Below are positions 16,500 to 24,572 of a stretch of 64,000 nucleotides of DNA, piece after piece (positions within the stretch are counted from its first letter, which is position 1; the number at the start of each line of letters is the position of its first letter). The position numbers were made by a program, and so were the translations under genes. The notes beneath the pieces were generated by a model. The model did not search any database and was not told the DNA's origin. It saw nothing but the letters and a program-made list of their open reading frames with translations. The DNA comes from Bacteroides faecium. GTDB lineage: Bacteria > Bacteroidota > Bacteroidia > Bacteroidales > Bacteroidaceae. The stretch is taken from the NCBI RefSeq assembly GCF_012113595.1, contig NZ_CP050831.1, positions 4,650,001-4,714,000 of the forward strand, read 5' to 3'.

Positions 16500-16870
16500 A
16501 ACGGAGATATTTATAGAAGAAAAGAGTGTTTGAGATAGAAGGCATGTCGGGTTAGCTGGCATGCCTTTATTGTTATAAAAATAGATAAGGGGGCACTTTT
16601 TATACTTGGGGATTTAACAGCTCTACTGTCTTATTCATAACCGTGCGGATTTGAATTAAATAAGCAAATTCATCGGTGCAGAAATTTCCATTTAACTAAT
16701 AACCGTGTATGAAAATGCTCGAGTATGAAATCACTCAAATTGATAAACTGAAATAATAGGTTAAATACCCATGAAAATAATGTGAGCCTAGATAAGCACA
16801 TCGCTCTTTCTACAGTTGATTGAACGATGTGCTTGGTTTAAGAGATTTTAATTCTCTATCTTAGTCTTTA
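16500..16870. other. Gene-free spacer between convergent genes
   Basis: This 371-base AT-rich interval separates the end of the FecR gene from the end of the leftward module. I see no credible ORF. Besides the 16540 hairpin, a perfect 10-base inverted repeat (16794-16803 with 16825-16834) lies 37 bases beyond the DUF1735/LamG stop and probably helps to end the leftward transcript. It has no U tract on that strand. Confidence 0.6.
16540..16571 (+). terminator. Probable terminator of the FecR gene
   Basis: AGGCATG (16540-16546) pairs with CATGCCT (16560-16566) around a 13-base loop, with a short T-containing tail. It lies 40 bases past the FecR stop. Confidence 0.55.
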
Positions 16871-18052
16871 TTATTCGGCAGGGAATACAAACATTTTGCC
16901 ACCGTTATCATCAAATCTGCCTTTCATCGGAAGATTCAGATTATCCTTATCGCCGTTGTAATAAGTAGCCCAGTTCCATATCATAGTATCATCCTCTGTG
17001 ATTTCACCGGTCTCGTGATTACGTTTTAGCCCGTTACACGGATAGTAAAGCAACAATCCTTTTTCGTCCGGATTTACCATTTTCCAAGTAAATGCTTTGA
17101 TTTGCTGTTGAGTGCGTGCGATATCCCAGAAACGAACTTCGCGGATATATTCGTTGGCGCCCCCTATCCAGAAACCAATCAGGCCATACTCTCCGTCCCT
17201 AATCTCACTGGATGCTACCAGATCGCCATTTACATACACATAAGTTATTTTACCGTCATACACAAACGTAAGCATATACCATTCATTGGGTTTAGCGGCA
17301 AATTTATTCTTCGGAACATCTATTTGGGCAGAACCCGTTTTTATTTGCAATTGATTGGGGTCAATGGTTACATCTCCAAACCGAGTGTAAATTTCATCAT
17401 GAGGTCCGGCATTGGCAACCAGTTTTGTTCCCCCAATAGACCTATTGTTGGCATTGTATGCAGAACGCTTAACCATAGCTTCCATAGTCCATTGTTTCAC
17501 CTTAAAGTCCTGTGGGAACATTTTGTCACTCTCACTTCCTGAGCCATTCATAAGAAGTACTTTGGTACGCGTACGTTTCTCTAGAATAAGCAACGCTTCT
17601 TCTTCACCCGGAATCGGAGAGGCAGAGCCATTAGACAAACGGATAGGCAATGCATAATCTCCTTTCAATGAAAATTTCAGATTTTTCAATGAAACCGGTA
17701 TGGACTGCATAGCCAGATTGGGTTTGAAGTTCATAACAGTCGGCATCTCATACATTTCGGGCGGTAGCATCAGATAGGATGTGTTATTCTTCTTGTTGTA
17801 TTCGTCAAGTTGTGTCTGGTCACCAACGATTAAAGGAACATCGAATGCTTTGTCCTCCTTTACCGTCAATCCGACTTTCACATCTTTGATGAAATATTCT
17901 CTACCCTCTTCTACGAAAATCTGAATAGGACCCTCAGCGGCAATGTATGCACCTTGACCGCTTCCGTTATCTTTTTGAGATTCCGTATATAATTCGTTCT
18001 GGCAACCTGCTAGAAGCAATGCACCGAACAGAGTCATAACTATTTTTTTCAT
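16871..18052 (-). CDS. Surface lipoprotein with DUF1735 and LamG-like domains
   Basis: This 393-residue protein has a lipobox ending at Cys17 (LLLAGC). Residues about 35-150 are a DUF1735-like beta domain (LIVGDQTQLDEYNKKNNTSY). Residues about 165-390 are a concanavalin/LamG-like jelly roll (WTMEAMVKRSAYNANNRS, then EWYMLTFVYDGKITYVYVNG and VRFWDIARTQQQI). These domains in SusC/SusD loci are typically glycan-binding proteins on the cell surface. It is the fourth gene of the leftward module, 20 bases after the GH18 gene. It parallels the product of 32167-33354 in the rightward module, with the same domain order and nearly the same length. Confidence 0.8.
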   Translation of the reverse strand: MKKIVMTLFGALLLAGCQNELYTESQKDNGSGQGAYIAAEGPIQIFVEEGREYFIKDVKVGLTVKEDKAFDVPLIVGDQTQLDEYNKKNNTSYLMLPPEMYEMPTVMNFKPNLAMQSIPVSLKNLKFSLKGDYALPIRLSNGSASPIPGEEEALLILEKRTRTKVLLMNGSGSESDKMFPQDFKVKQWTMEAMVKRSAYNANNRSIGGTKLVANAGPHDEIYTRFGDVTIDPNQLQIKTGSAQIDVPKNKFAAKPNEWYMLTFVYDGKITYVYVNGDLVASSEIRDGEYGLIGFWIGGANEYIREVRFWDIARTQQQIKAFTWKMVNPDEKGLLLYYPCNGLKRNHETGEITEDDTMIWNWATYYNGDKDNLNLPMKGRFDDNGGKMFVFPAE

Positions 18053-18072
18053 TTTTCTTTCTGATTAAAAGT

Positions 18073-19170
18073 TTATTCAAATTTGCCGGGATAAACCTGG
18101 TTACCATAATAAAGAGCAGTTCTCAACCACTTGTAAGAAGGTTCGTTGGCAAAATCATACTCCATGTGATAAGTACCTATGCCACCGATTCGTTTGCCAC
18201 TAGGCAAGTCCATCGTTGCATAATCAAAGAGTTGTGCCCCATAAATATACCTGAATTCAGGACGCACAGAACTGGAATAATAGGTAATGCCACCGGTTCT
18301 CCAACCTTGTTCAAACTCAGCTGTGATAATGGTTTTACGCTCCCAATCCTCTAAATGCGGATGATTGATTTTCCTGATAACACTATTTGTATTACTTTCC
18401 CAATAAGCCTGATAGATATAATGATCTATTAATTTAGATGTTTCTGTAGACAAAAGATCCGGTTGCCCATCCATTACCAGCATTCTGCCTGCAGGACGTA
18501 AACGGGCACTCAAAGTTTCTATAAAGGCTTGCATTTTTGTATTACCTTTCGGACTTATTTCCTGACCATTAGCTATGGTTCCCGAATGTCCATATCCCGG
18601 TTCGTAGTCAATATCAAAACCATCTATATTATATTTTTCAATAGTGTCACAAATAGCATTTGCATAAGCGATACTTCCTTTTACAGGATCACCCTCACCT
18701 AGTTCTTCTACCCAGTATTGGTGCATATCCTTACCTTGTGGAGTAATGGCGGAACCAATATCCTGAACAATCCAACAAAGCAGGGCTTTCCCTCCTTTTA
18801 CCTCTTGGAAGAATTTCAAGTCTGCTTTCTGTTCGTCAGATAAGTAACCTCTGGCCCCCCACAGCGAAACAAAATCTACACTATCGGGCAACATCTTCAG
18901 ATAATTCTGAGGATTCGTACCTTTACCGGTCCAGTTTCCATACCAGCCGAAACCCTTCACATGAGGAGTTTTACGGTACTCTCTGAGTTGGCGATAATAT
19001 TCACGTTGCGAAGGCATTAAATCCTCCTCTCCCTGTGCTTCAATAAAAGGGATGTGGCGTGTTATATCTTCTTGTTCGGGGAACGTCACACGCTCTGTCT
19101 CTGTCCAATCAGAACAGGCTACAAAGCTCAAAGCTGCAATACCAATGTATAAATAATTACGTAATCTCAT
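18073..19170 (-). CDS. GH18 endo-beta-N-acetylglucosaminidase-like surface lipoprotein (left module)
   Basis: This 365-residue protein has a lipobox at Cys19 (ALSFVAC). It is a TIM-barrel GH18 enzyme with the catalytic motif DGFDIDYE, in which Glu190 is the acid. Aromatic loops such as GWYGNWTG near the N-terminus and YQAYWE later on are typical of endoglycosidases of the EndoF/EndoBT group. Such enzymes cleave the chitobiose core of N-glycans on glycoproteins. All catalytic acidic residues are present, so it should be active if expressed. Expression presumably depends on the orientation of the switch at 23642-26717. The product is diverged from the GH18 at 31125 (for example IDYEPG against YDIEDYG), so substrate preference may differ. 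Confidence 0.88.
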   Translation of the reverse strand: MRLRNYLYIGIAALSFVACSDWTETERVTFPEQEDITRHIPFIEAQGEEDLMPSQREYYRQLREYRKTPHVKGFGWYGNWTGKGTNPQNYLKMLPDSVDFVSLWGARGYLSDEQKADLKFFQEVKGGKALLCWIVQDIGSAITPQGKDMHQYWVEELGEGDPVKGSIAYANAICDTIEKYNIDGFDIDYEPGYGHSGTIANGQEISPKGNTKMQAFIETLSARLRPAGRMLVMDGQPDLLSTETSKLIDHYIYQAYWESNTNSVIRKINHPHLEDWERKTIITAEFEQGWRTGGITYYSSSVRPEFRYIYGAQLFDYATMDLPSGKRIGGIGTYHMEYDFANEPSYKWLRTALYYGNQVYPGKFE

Positions 19171-19219
19171 AATATTAATTGTTGTTCATTGATTATTAAA
19201 ACAAGTAACTGAATGGTTA

Positions 19220-20857
19220 TTACTGGACAGGCCTGCCGGAACGTACCCACCAAAGTTTAGTGCCCCCTTTATCCGGACCATTTAGCAAAGTAGAAAGAGA
19301 CGACATATTAGGGTTGCCCTGATGTTCCTTTGTTGAAAAGCTGAAACGTTCCGGTGTCCGGGCTTTTGCATCTGCACCTATCTTATTGGGCAAGTTGCTG
19401 TCAAAGAGATCTGCCAGATAAGGATAACCTGTTCTGCGATATTCCGTCCACGCTTCTATTCCATTAGGATAGAGAGCAAGATATTTCTGAGTAATGATCT
19501 GTTGCAATTTTCCTTCTTCCGAAGCGGCGGCATCCCATTTGGGAGAAACGTTTCCGGCAGTGATGTCAAAACCGTAGGGATTAGAATAATTGGAATAATG
19601 ATAATCACTCGTTGTCAACGCTGCCGGTTTCACACTGCCTTTGCTTAAGTAGGCAGTAGCTACTGCATCCGTAATGCCCCATTCTTCCATAGACATTTTC
19701 ACGCCCGCTTCATACAAGTTCTTTACGTCTTCTGCTATCAAGTCATACAATGCCGCTTCAGCTTTTAAGAAATAAGTTTCGGAAGCTCTGAACCAATACA
19801 AAGGATCTGCATTTTCCACTTTGGGAGAAGATGCAAATTCTGCGCTATTCTTACCTGTTCCCTGTCCTTGAGTATTGCCGGGAGCAATGCAATAATATCC
19901 TTTTGTTTCGTTATATGTACCTTCCGTGTAGTACTTTTCCAAACGCGGATCGCTATAACCGGTAAGATAAGACCAAGCCGTGGCACCCATCCGGTTTTCT
20001 TTATAATCAATTGTGGCGATGAGAGAATTGAGTAACGGGTACTTGCTTGTATTACCGATTTTAGCTTCGTCAGCTTTGCTTTCAATCACGCCTCCATTCT
20101 TAGGGTCCAATGCTTTCGCAATATATTCTTTTGCTAAAGCTTCATTGACAAAGTGAACGCGGACTGCCATTCTCAGCATTAAGGAATTGGCGAGTTTCGT
20201 CCATTTCACGGGGTCCCCATCATAGATTAAATCATATTTGGGCATAATCTTCGAAGTCGCTTTGTTGAGAACATCTGCACAAGTAGCCAAATCTTTCAGC
20301 ATAGCCTTATACACATCTTCCTGTTTGTCGAGTGCCGGAGCGATGTCACCGTTTCCTGCATTGGTATATACGATAGGACCGAAACAATCGGTAGCTCTTA
20401 ACCAACCTGCAACTTTCACTACATTAAATATAGCCATAATTTCTTGTTTCTCAGGCTCATCGCTCGTCCCGATTTTTTGGTATATCTGCACCCAAGGCTG
20501 ATATACTTTCATGTAAAGCTGTTCGTATGCATAGTTCATTCGATTGTCTGCAAAATCCCAAGTAGCTTCCGTGCCCAACCTCCAGTTGTTATTCATCCCG
20601 AAATAACCTATATACTGACCGGATGACATCACGTCCGTAACCGCCAGGTCATTGCCCGGTTCGGTTGTCTTACTCGGCGAGCCGATAGGAATAACCCGCT
20701 GTTGCATATCCATCAACTGTGTGCCGTATATCAATCCGCCTGCCTCCAGATCTCCATCTGTCACACCCGTAGTACTTTTATTTATGTCAACATAATCTTC
20801 ACAAGCAGTTAAGAAACTTAGCGAAAAGATTAATAATAAGTATTTCTTCATTTTCAT
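19220..20857 (-). CDS. SusD-like surface glycan-binding lipoprotein (left module)
   Basis: This 545-residue protein has a lipobox ending at Cys19 (SFLTAC). Motifs of the SusD-like/RagB families are visible: WLRATDCFGPIVYTNAG, KLANSLMLRMAVRV and ETYFLKAEAAL in the TPR-like helical core. A C-terminal WTEYRRTGYP element, usual in this subgroup, is also present. SusD forms the lid over the SusC barrel and captures glycan at the cell surface. The gene starts 11 bases after the leftward SusC. It would be silent with that SusC in the present orientation. Confidence 0.88.
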   Translation of the reverse strand: MKMKKYLLLIFSLSFLTACEDYVDINKSTTGVTDGDLEAGGLIYGTQLMDMQQRVIPIGSPSKTTEPGNDLAVTDVMSSGQYIGYFGMNNNWRLGTEATWDFADNRMNYAYEQLYMKVYQPWVQIYQKIGTSDEPEKQEIMAIFNVVKVAGWLRATDCFGPIVYTNAGNGDIAPALDKQEDVYKAMLKDLATCADVLNKATSKIMPKYDLIYDGDPVKWTKLANSLMLRMAVRVHFVNEALAKEYIAKALDPKNGGVIESKADEAKIGNTSKYPLLNSLIATIDYKENRMGATAWSYLTGYSDPRLEKYYTEGTYNETKGYYCIAPGNTQGQGTGKNSAEFASSPKVENADPLYWFRASETYFLKAEAALYDLIAEDVKNLYEAGVKMSMEEWGITDAVATAYLSKGSVKPAALTTSDYHYSNYSNPYGFDITAGNVSPKWDAAASEEGKLQQIITQKYLALYPNGIEAWTEYRRTGYPYLADLFDSNLPNKIGADAKARTPERFSFSTKEHQGNPNMSSLSTLLNGPDKGGTKLWWVRSGRPVQ

Positions 20858-20868
20858 AATATCAATAA

Positions 20869-23670
20869 TTAGAATCCAAATTTCAAACTAAATCCGTAAG
20901 TACGACTGCTAGGCAACATAAAATAGTCGTAACCTTGACCGAACGTACCCGTTGAAGCAGTTAGTTCAGGATCATATGGAGCTTTGTTGTAAATCATCCA
21001 TAAATTGGTTCCATATACAGAGACGTTCACGTTTTTCACCACATTACCAAACCATTTGTTAGGCAGCGTATAGCCTATGCTGGCTTCCTGCAAACGGATA
21101 TTGGTAGCTGAATAAACATAATAGGAGTCTAAATCGTAGATTGTTCCATAATAATCTTGCGGCTCCATCTTTATATTACCCAGCATTACATAGCCTGTCT
21201 CCCGCGCATCTGCAGATGCTTTTGATACGCCGAAACGGTCAAGCGTAGCTTGAGTTTTAGAAATCACGTTGCCGCCGATTCTTGCAGTAAACATCACGCT
21301 AGCATTAATGCCTTTATAGTTAAATCCATGTCTCCATCCCAGATTCCACTTCGGATTGACGGTACCTATTTTAAACGGTGTGGTATTCTCCGTGGCTATG
21401 GTTTGTCCGGGATTGTAAGGAATATAACCTTCGTCATTTTTCTCTACGCGCCGATCGGCATACAAAGCACCCACTTCACCACCTTCACGAAGACGGAAAC
21501 GACCGAGTTTGATATCACTCAAATCCATCAGTTCGCCACTGACAGGATTCTTCACGTCGGAAGCCAGCTTCTTTATCTTATTCTTGTTGGAAGTGGCGGT
21601 GAAAGTCGTATTGTAGTTAAAGTCACCGAATGTCTGGTCGTAACCTAGCGTCAATTCGATACCTCTATTCTGCACATTGCCGGCTTGCACATACATGTAT
21701 TTATATCCGCTGGTTCCCGGCATATCCGCTTTCAACAACTGGTTGTACGTGTTAGACTGATATATCGTAACCCCTAAAGTAACGGTGTTGTTAAACCATC
21801 TGGAGTCGATACCCAATTCGTAGGAGCGGGTACGTTCTGCCTTCAAATCACTTAAAGGATAATATTCGAAAGGAGCTACTGTACCATTTTCCAGTTTATG
21901 GGTAATGGTTCCCGGCGTCAGACCCGTAAATGGAATAGGAGAACCTACTTCGGTATAAGAACCTCTGATTTTGAAATAGCCTAATACCGGTTGTATGCTT
22001 TCACGAAGACTGTTCGGTAAAAGCTCGGTAACGATAGCCGAAAGACCTACCGACGGATAGAAAATCCATTCTTCTTTACTGTTCACCAGTTGCGACGGTT
22101 TATCGGCACGGCCGGTCAGTGTGAGATACAAAGCCGAATTCCATGAAAGTTCTGCCGAAGCAAAAGCTGCGAAGTTTTGTGTACGCGAATCGCCTCCTGT
22201 CTCATAAACACTGGCAACGGCTGAATTTACATTTCCATAAGTAAATTTATTGGGGACAAGCAATAAATCGCCGCCATAACCGTGACCTTTTGTATCATAT
22301 TCCTCGAAAGATGCGCCGGCATTGACCGTAGCGTGGTAAATTTGGGCAAATTGCTTGTCGAAGTTTACCATAATATCGGCATATTTCTGTTTATAGAACT
22401 CATTGGAGTATCTATATCGGCCGTTGTCTCCCGCAAAGGTGCTGATGGTGGAAGCGTAACGCTTGTCTTCTGATTCGGAATATGTATTATCAATGCGGGC
22501 ACGACCTGGAACATTCAAGTACTCCGTAATGTCATATTTCAGATTGGCATAGAGCATATAACGGTCTTTTGCTTCAGGACGCAAGTTGCGATAAGCAATC
22601 CAATAAGGATTTTGCACGTCCATACCCATGCCTCCCGGTTGCCAGCTTTGTTTATTATACCCTAACTCATTGTTGTAGCGTTCAAAATATTTTTCACTTT
22701 CAAAATTCATCCCTCTCGGATAGAGGTATGCCCCCACTATGGGATTAAAGTATGTACCGAAGGATATCATGTTGTTGTAGAACTCGCGCACATAACTGGC
22801 GGATACATCCAAAGTCAGTTTATCCTTTAGAAATTTAGCCGTATTGCGGAATGTTACGTTATACCGATGATATTTGTTATTTTCTACCATGCCGGTAGAG
22901 TTGACGGCCGATGCGGAGATATAGGTCTGGTTCTTTTCCGTCCCCATCGAGAGATTAAACGAATTGTTGAATGTAGCTCCGGTATTAAAAAAGTCTCTGG
23001 GTTCCCATGAAGACGGTTTTTCCATTTTATCGCCCCAAGAGAAGTAATCACCTGTCAGATTCCCATACGTATTTTGAAATTCCGGCATTACAAAGGGATT
23101 TGCGAACTCGACAGAAGAAGATACGTTCAGACGCATTGTACCTTCGGCGCCTTTCTTGGTATTAATCAGGATAACGCCATTGGCGGCATTGGCTCCATAC
23201 AATGCGGCAGCCGACGGTCCCGTCAATACGGATAGGCTTTCGATATCGTCGGGATTGAAATTGGCGATGCCTTCACCGGACGTTGCTCCTCCGAAGCCGG
23301 TTCCGTCTCCCGAACGGTCGGCTTTATTTCCGATAGGAATACCATCCACTACGTAGAGCACATTGTTCTGACCTGCGATGGATTTGTTACCACGCATCAC
23401 AACACGAGTACCACCACCTACACCAGATGCACTACGCTGTATGTTGACACCGGCGACTTTTCCATTCAGTGAGTTCATAAAGTTGGCATCTTTGACTGCC
23501 GTCAAGTCGTCACCTTTCACTTGCTGAACGTTATAGCTCAGTGCTTTCTCCGAGCGCTTGATACCCAATGCGGTAACAACCACTTCATCCAAAGTTTGAG
23601 TATCTTCACCCATTACAATTTTCAGGGGTTGTGTATTAGCCAGCGTGATTGCTTGGGAGAAACTGCGCAT
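20869..23670 (-). CDS. SusC-like TonB-dependent transporter lacking its N-terminus; silent partner of an inversion switch
   Basis: The 933-residue frame opens with ATG at 23670, but residues 1-4 (MRSF) are not SusC sequence. From Ser5 the protein aligns with residue 172 onward of the complete SusC at 26188 (SQAITLAN, MGEDTQTLDEVVVTALGIK). It has the plug (NVLYVVDGIPIG) and the full beta-barrel ending in GFSLKFGF. It has no signal peptide, no STN domain and no carboxypeptidase-like domain. An in-frame stop lies 33 bases upstream of the ATG, so nothing more is encoded there. As it stands it could not reach the outer membrane. Joining to the 171-residue N-terminus across the inverted repeat would give a normal SusC of about 1100 residues. 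It is therefore a stored alternative, not a decayed pseudogene. Confidence 0.88.
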   Translation of the reverse strand: MRSFSQAITLANTQPLKIVMGEDTQTLDEVVVTALGIKRSEKALSYNVQQVKGDDLTAVKDANFMNSLNGKVAGVNIQRSASGVGGGTRVVMRGNKSIAGQNNVLYVVDGIPIGNKADRSGDGTGFGGATSGEGIANFNPDDIESLSVLTGPSAAALYGANAANGVILINTKKGAEGTMRLNVSSSVEFANPFVMPEFQNTYGNLTGDYFSWGDKMEKPSSWEPRDFFNTGATFNNSFNLSMGTEKNQTYISASAVNSTGMVENNKYHRYNVTFRNTAKFLKDKLTLDVSASYVREFYNNMISFGTYFNPIVGAYLYPRGMNFESEKYFERYNNELGYNKQSWQPGGMGMDVQNPYWIAYRNLRPEAKDRYMLYANLKYDITEYLNVPGRARIDNTYSESEDKRYASTISTFAGDNGRYRYSNEFYKQKYADIMVNFDKQFAQIYHATVNAGASFEEYDTKGHGYGGDLLLVPNKFTYGNVNSAVASVYETGGDSRTQNFAAFASAELSWNSALYLTLTGRADKPSQLVNSKEEWIFYPSVGLSAIVTELLPNSLRESIQPVLGYFKIRGSYTEVGSPIPFTGLTPGTITHKLENGTVAPFEYYPLSDLKAERTRSYELGIDSRWFNNTVTLGVTIYQSNTYNQLLKADMPGTSGYKYMYVQAGNVQNRGIELTLGYDQTFGDFNYNTTFTATSNKNKIKKLASDVKNPVSGELMDLSDIKLGRFRLREGGEVGALYADRRVEKNDEGYIPYNPGQTIATENTTPFKIGTVNPKWNLGWRHGFNYKGINASVMFTARIGGNVISKTQATLDRFGVSKASADARETGYVMLGNIKMEPQDYYGTIYDLDSYYVYSATNIRLQEASIGYTLPNKWFGNVVKNVNVSVYGTNLWMIYNKAPYDPELTASTGTFGQGYDYFMLPSSRTYGFSLKFGF
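23594..23658 (-). repeat. Left inverted repeat of the SusC switch
   Basis: Read on the minus strand, this is the start of homology with 26701-26765. It includes a 17-base perfect match (23642-23658, TCCCAAGCAATCACGCT on the minus strand) and a 32-base perfect match (23594-23625). Homology stops abruptly at 23658, exactly at the TCC codon, and what lies beyond is unrelated. That boundary is where a site-specific crossover is expected. Confidence 0.85.
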
Positions 23671-24010
23671 TATTGAAATCGCTTTCTGATTTTAGATAAC
23701 TTTTATCATTTCTAATTATGTATATTTGATTTAATACTTTATTCTTTCATTTTTCAACAAACTGTCTTGCCCACAAGAAGTATGAGAACATACTGTTTCT
23801 GAAAAAAAGATAGCATATCTTTATAGCCTCAATGTGCTATTTTTAAGATTTCGTGGGAAAACAACTATTCTAGAAACAATGAATTAGAGAATAAATTGCA
23901 TAAATGATAGAATTAATATGCGGAAATGCGGACTAATATTGCATAAAGTCATACATAATATGCATCTTTGCTTATGCAAAAGCCTTCATTGCTTTAAAAC
24001 AAACGAAGTG
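23671..24010. other. Gene-free leader of the silent SusC
   Basis: This AT-rich spacer lies between the silent SusC start and the 24011 hairpin. I see no TAnnTTTG box on the minus strand close to the SusC ATG and no ORF. The absence of an evident promoter agrees with the silent state. Confidence 0.5.
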
Positions 24011-24069
24011 TTCCTCGGTGTGCATCGATTCCTACCTCACCGAGGAAGGAATCGATGCACACCGAGGAA
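24011..24069. repeat. Perfect 23-base hairpin inside the invertible segment
   Basis: Arms 24011-24033 and 24047-24069 are perfectly complementary around a 13-base spacer. CACCGAGGAA occurs twice (24038-24047 and 24060-24069), so an alternative stem of 24011-24020 with 24038-24047 is also possible. It lies between the 3' end of the recombinase gene and the silent SusC start. It could stop read-through from the recombinase into the silent gene, although the T run after it is weak. It could also be a protein-binding site. Confidence 0.75.
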
Positions 24070-24235
24070 GTTGCAAAGAGGTTATGAAAAGTGATTTTAT
24101 CTTCTAGTTCATCATAGGTATATAAAAATCAAAAATGTCAAAATGATAATATGCCAATCATAAACCCTTTAAATAGTAATTAAAAGCTTTAAAATTCATG
24201 CTATTTAATCAGAAAAGATTTCAAATGATAAAGAT

Positions 24236-24334
24236 ATGAAATTTCGTATTTGTAAATGCCGGAGCTTTTCTACTTTTATTAATATGATTGGTGCAATTAT
24301 TACTTTCTCAGCAGTTTTAATATTCATTCTTTAA
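24236..24334 (+). CDS. Possible 32-residue membrane peptide
   Basis: This short frame starts at ATG 24236 and ends with TAA at 24334. The predicted peptide has a basic, Cys-containing start (MKFRICKCRS) followed by one hydrophobic helix (FINMIGAIITFSAVLIFIL). It lies in the invertible segment, opposite in direction to the recombinase. The AT-rich context makes chance ORFs common and no clear promoter is seen. It may therefore be spurious. Confidence 0.25.
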   Translation: MKFRICKCRSFSTFINMIGAIITFSAVLIFIL

Positions 24335-24552
24335 GAAGAGTTGTTTTTTAAGTGACTGATGATAAAAACCAGGCAGATATTGTTTTTACATAAAGTGTTT
24401 TATTTATAATATTTGACGCAAAATTATTAAATACTCCACGCAATATATTTAGTTTGTAACTAAAAACAAAACTAGAAACAAACTTTTATCACTCCAGATT
24501 TTTCACAGTCTGCTTTGTTGACTAATTAGAAAAATAATGTTTGTACATGCAA

Positions 24553-24564
24553 TTTGCATGCATT
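24553..24564 (+). repeat. 12-base inverted repeat next to the recombinase 3' end
   Basis: TTTGCATGCATT occurs here, and its exact reverse complement occurs at 25864-25875, so the two copies bracket the recombinase gene. This copy ends 8 bases before the recombinase stop. It also lies within a larger near-palindrome, since CATGC at 24546 pairs with GCATG at 24556. It is a candidate recombinase-binding site. Confidence 0.5.
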
Positions 24565-24572
24565 GCCTTAGC

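Noticed and set aside
20869..23670. Leftward SusC as a decayed pseudogene
   Set aside because: The frame is open over 933 codons with an intact barrel, and the only missing part is exactly what the inverted repeat could supply. The downstream genes are also intact.
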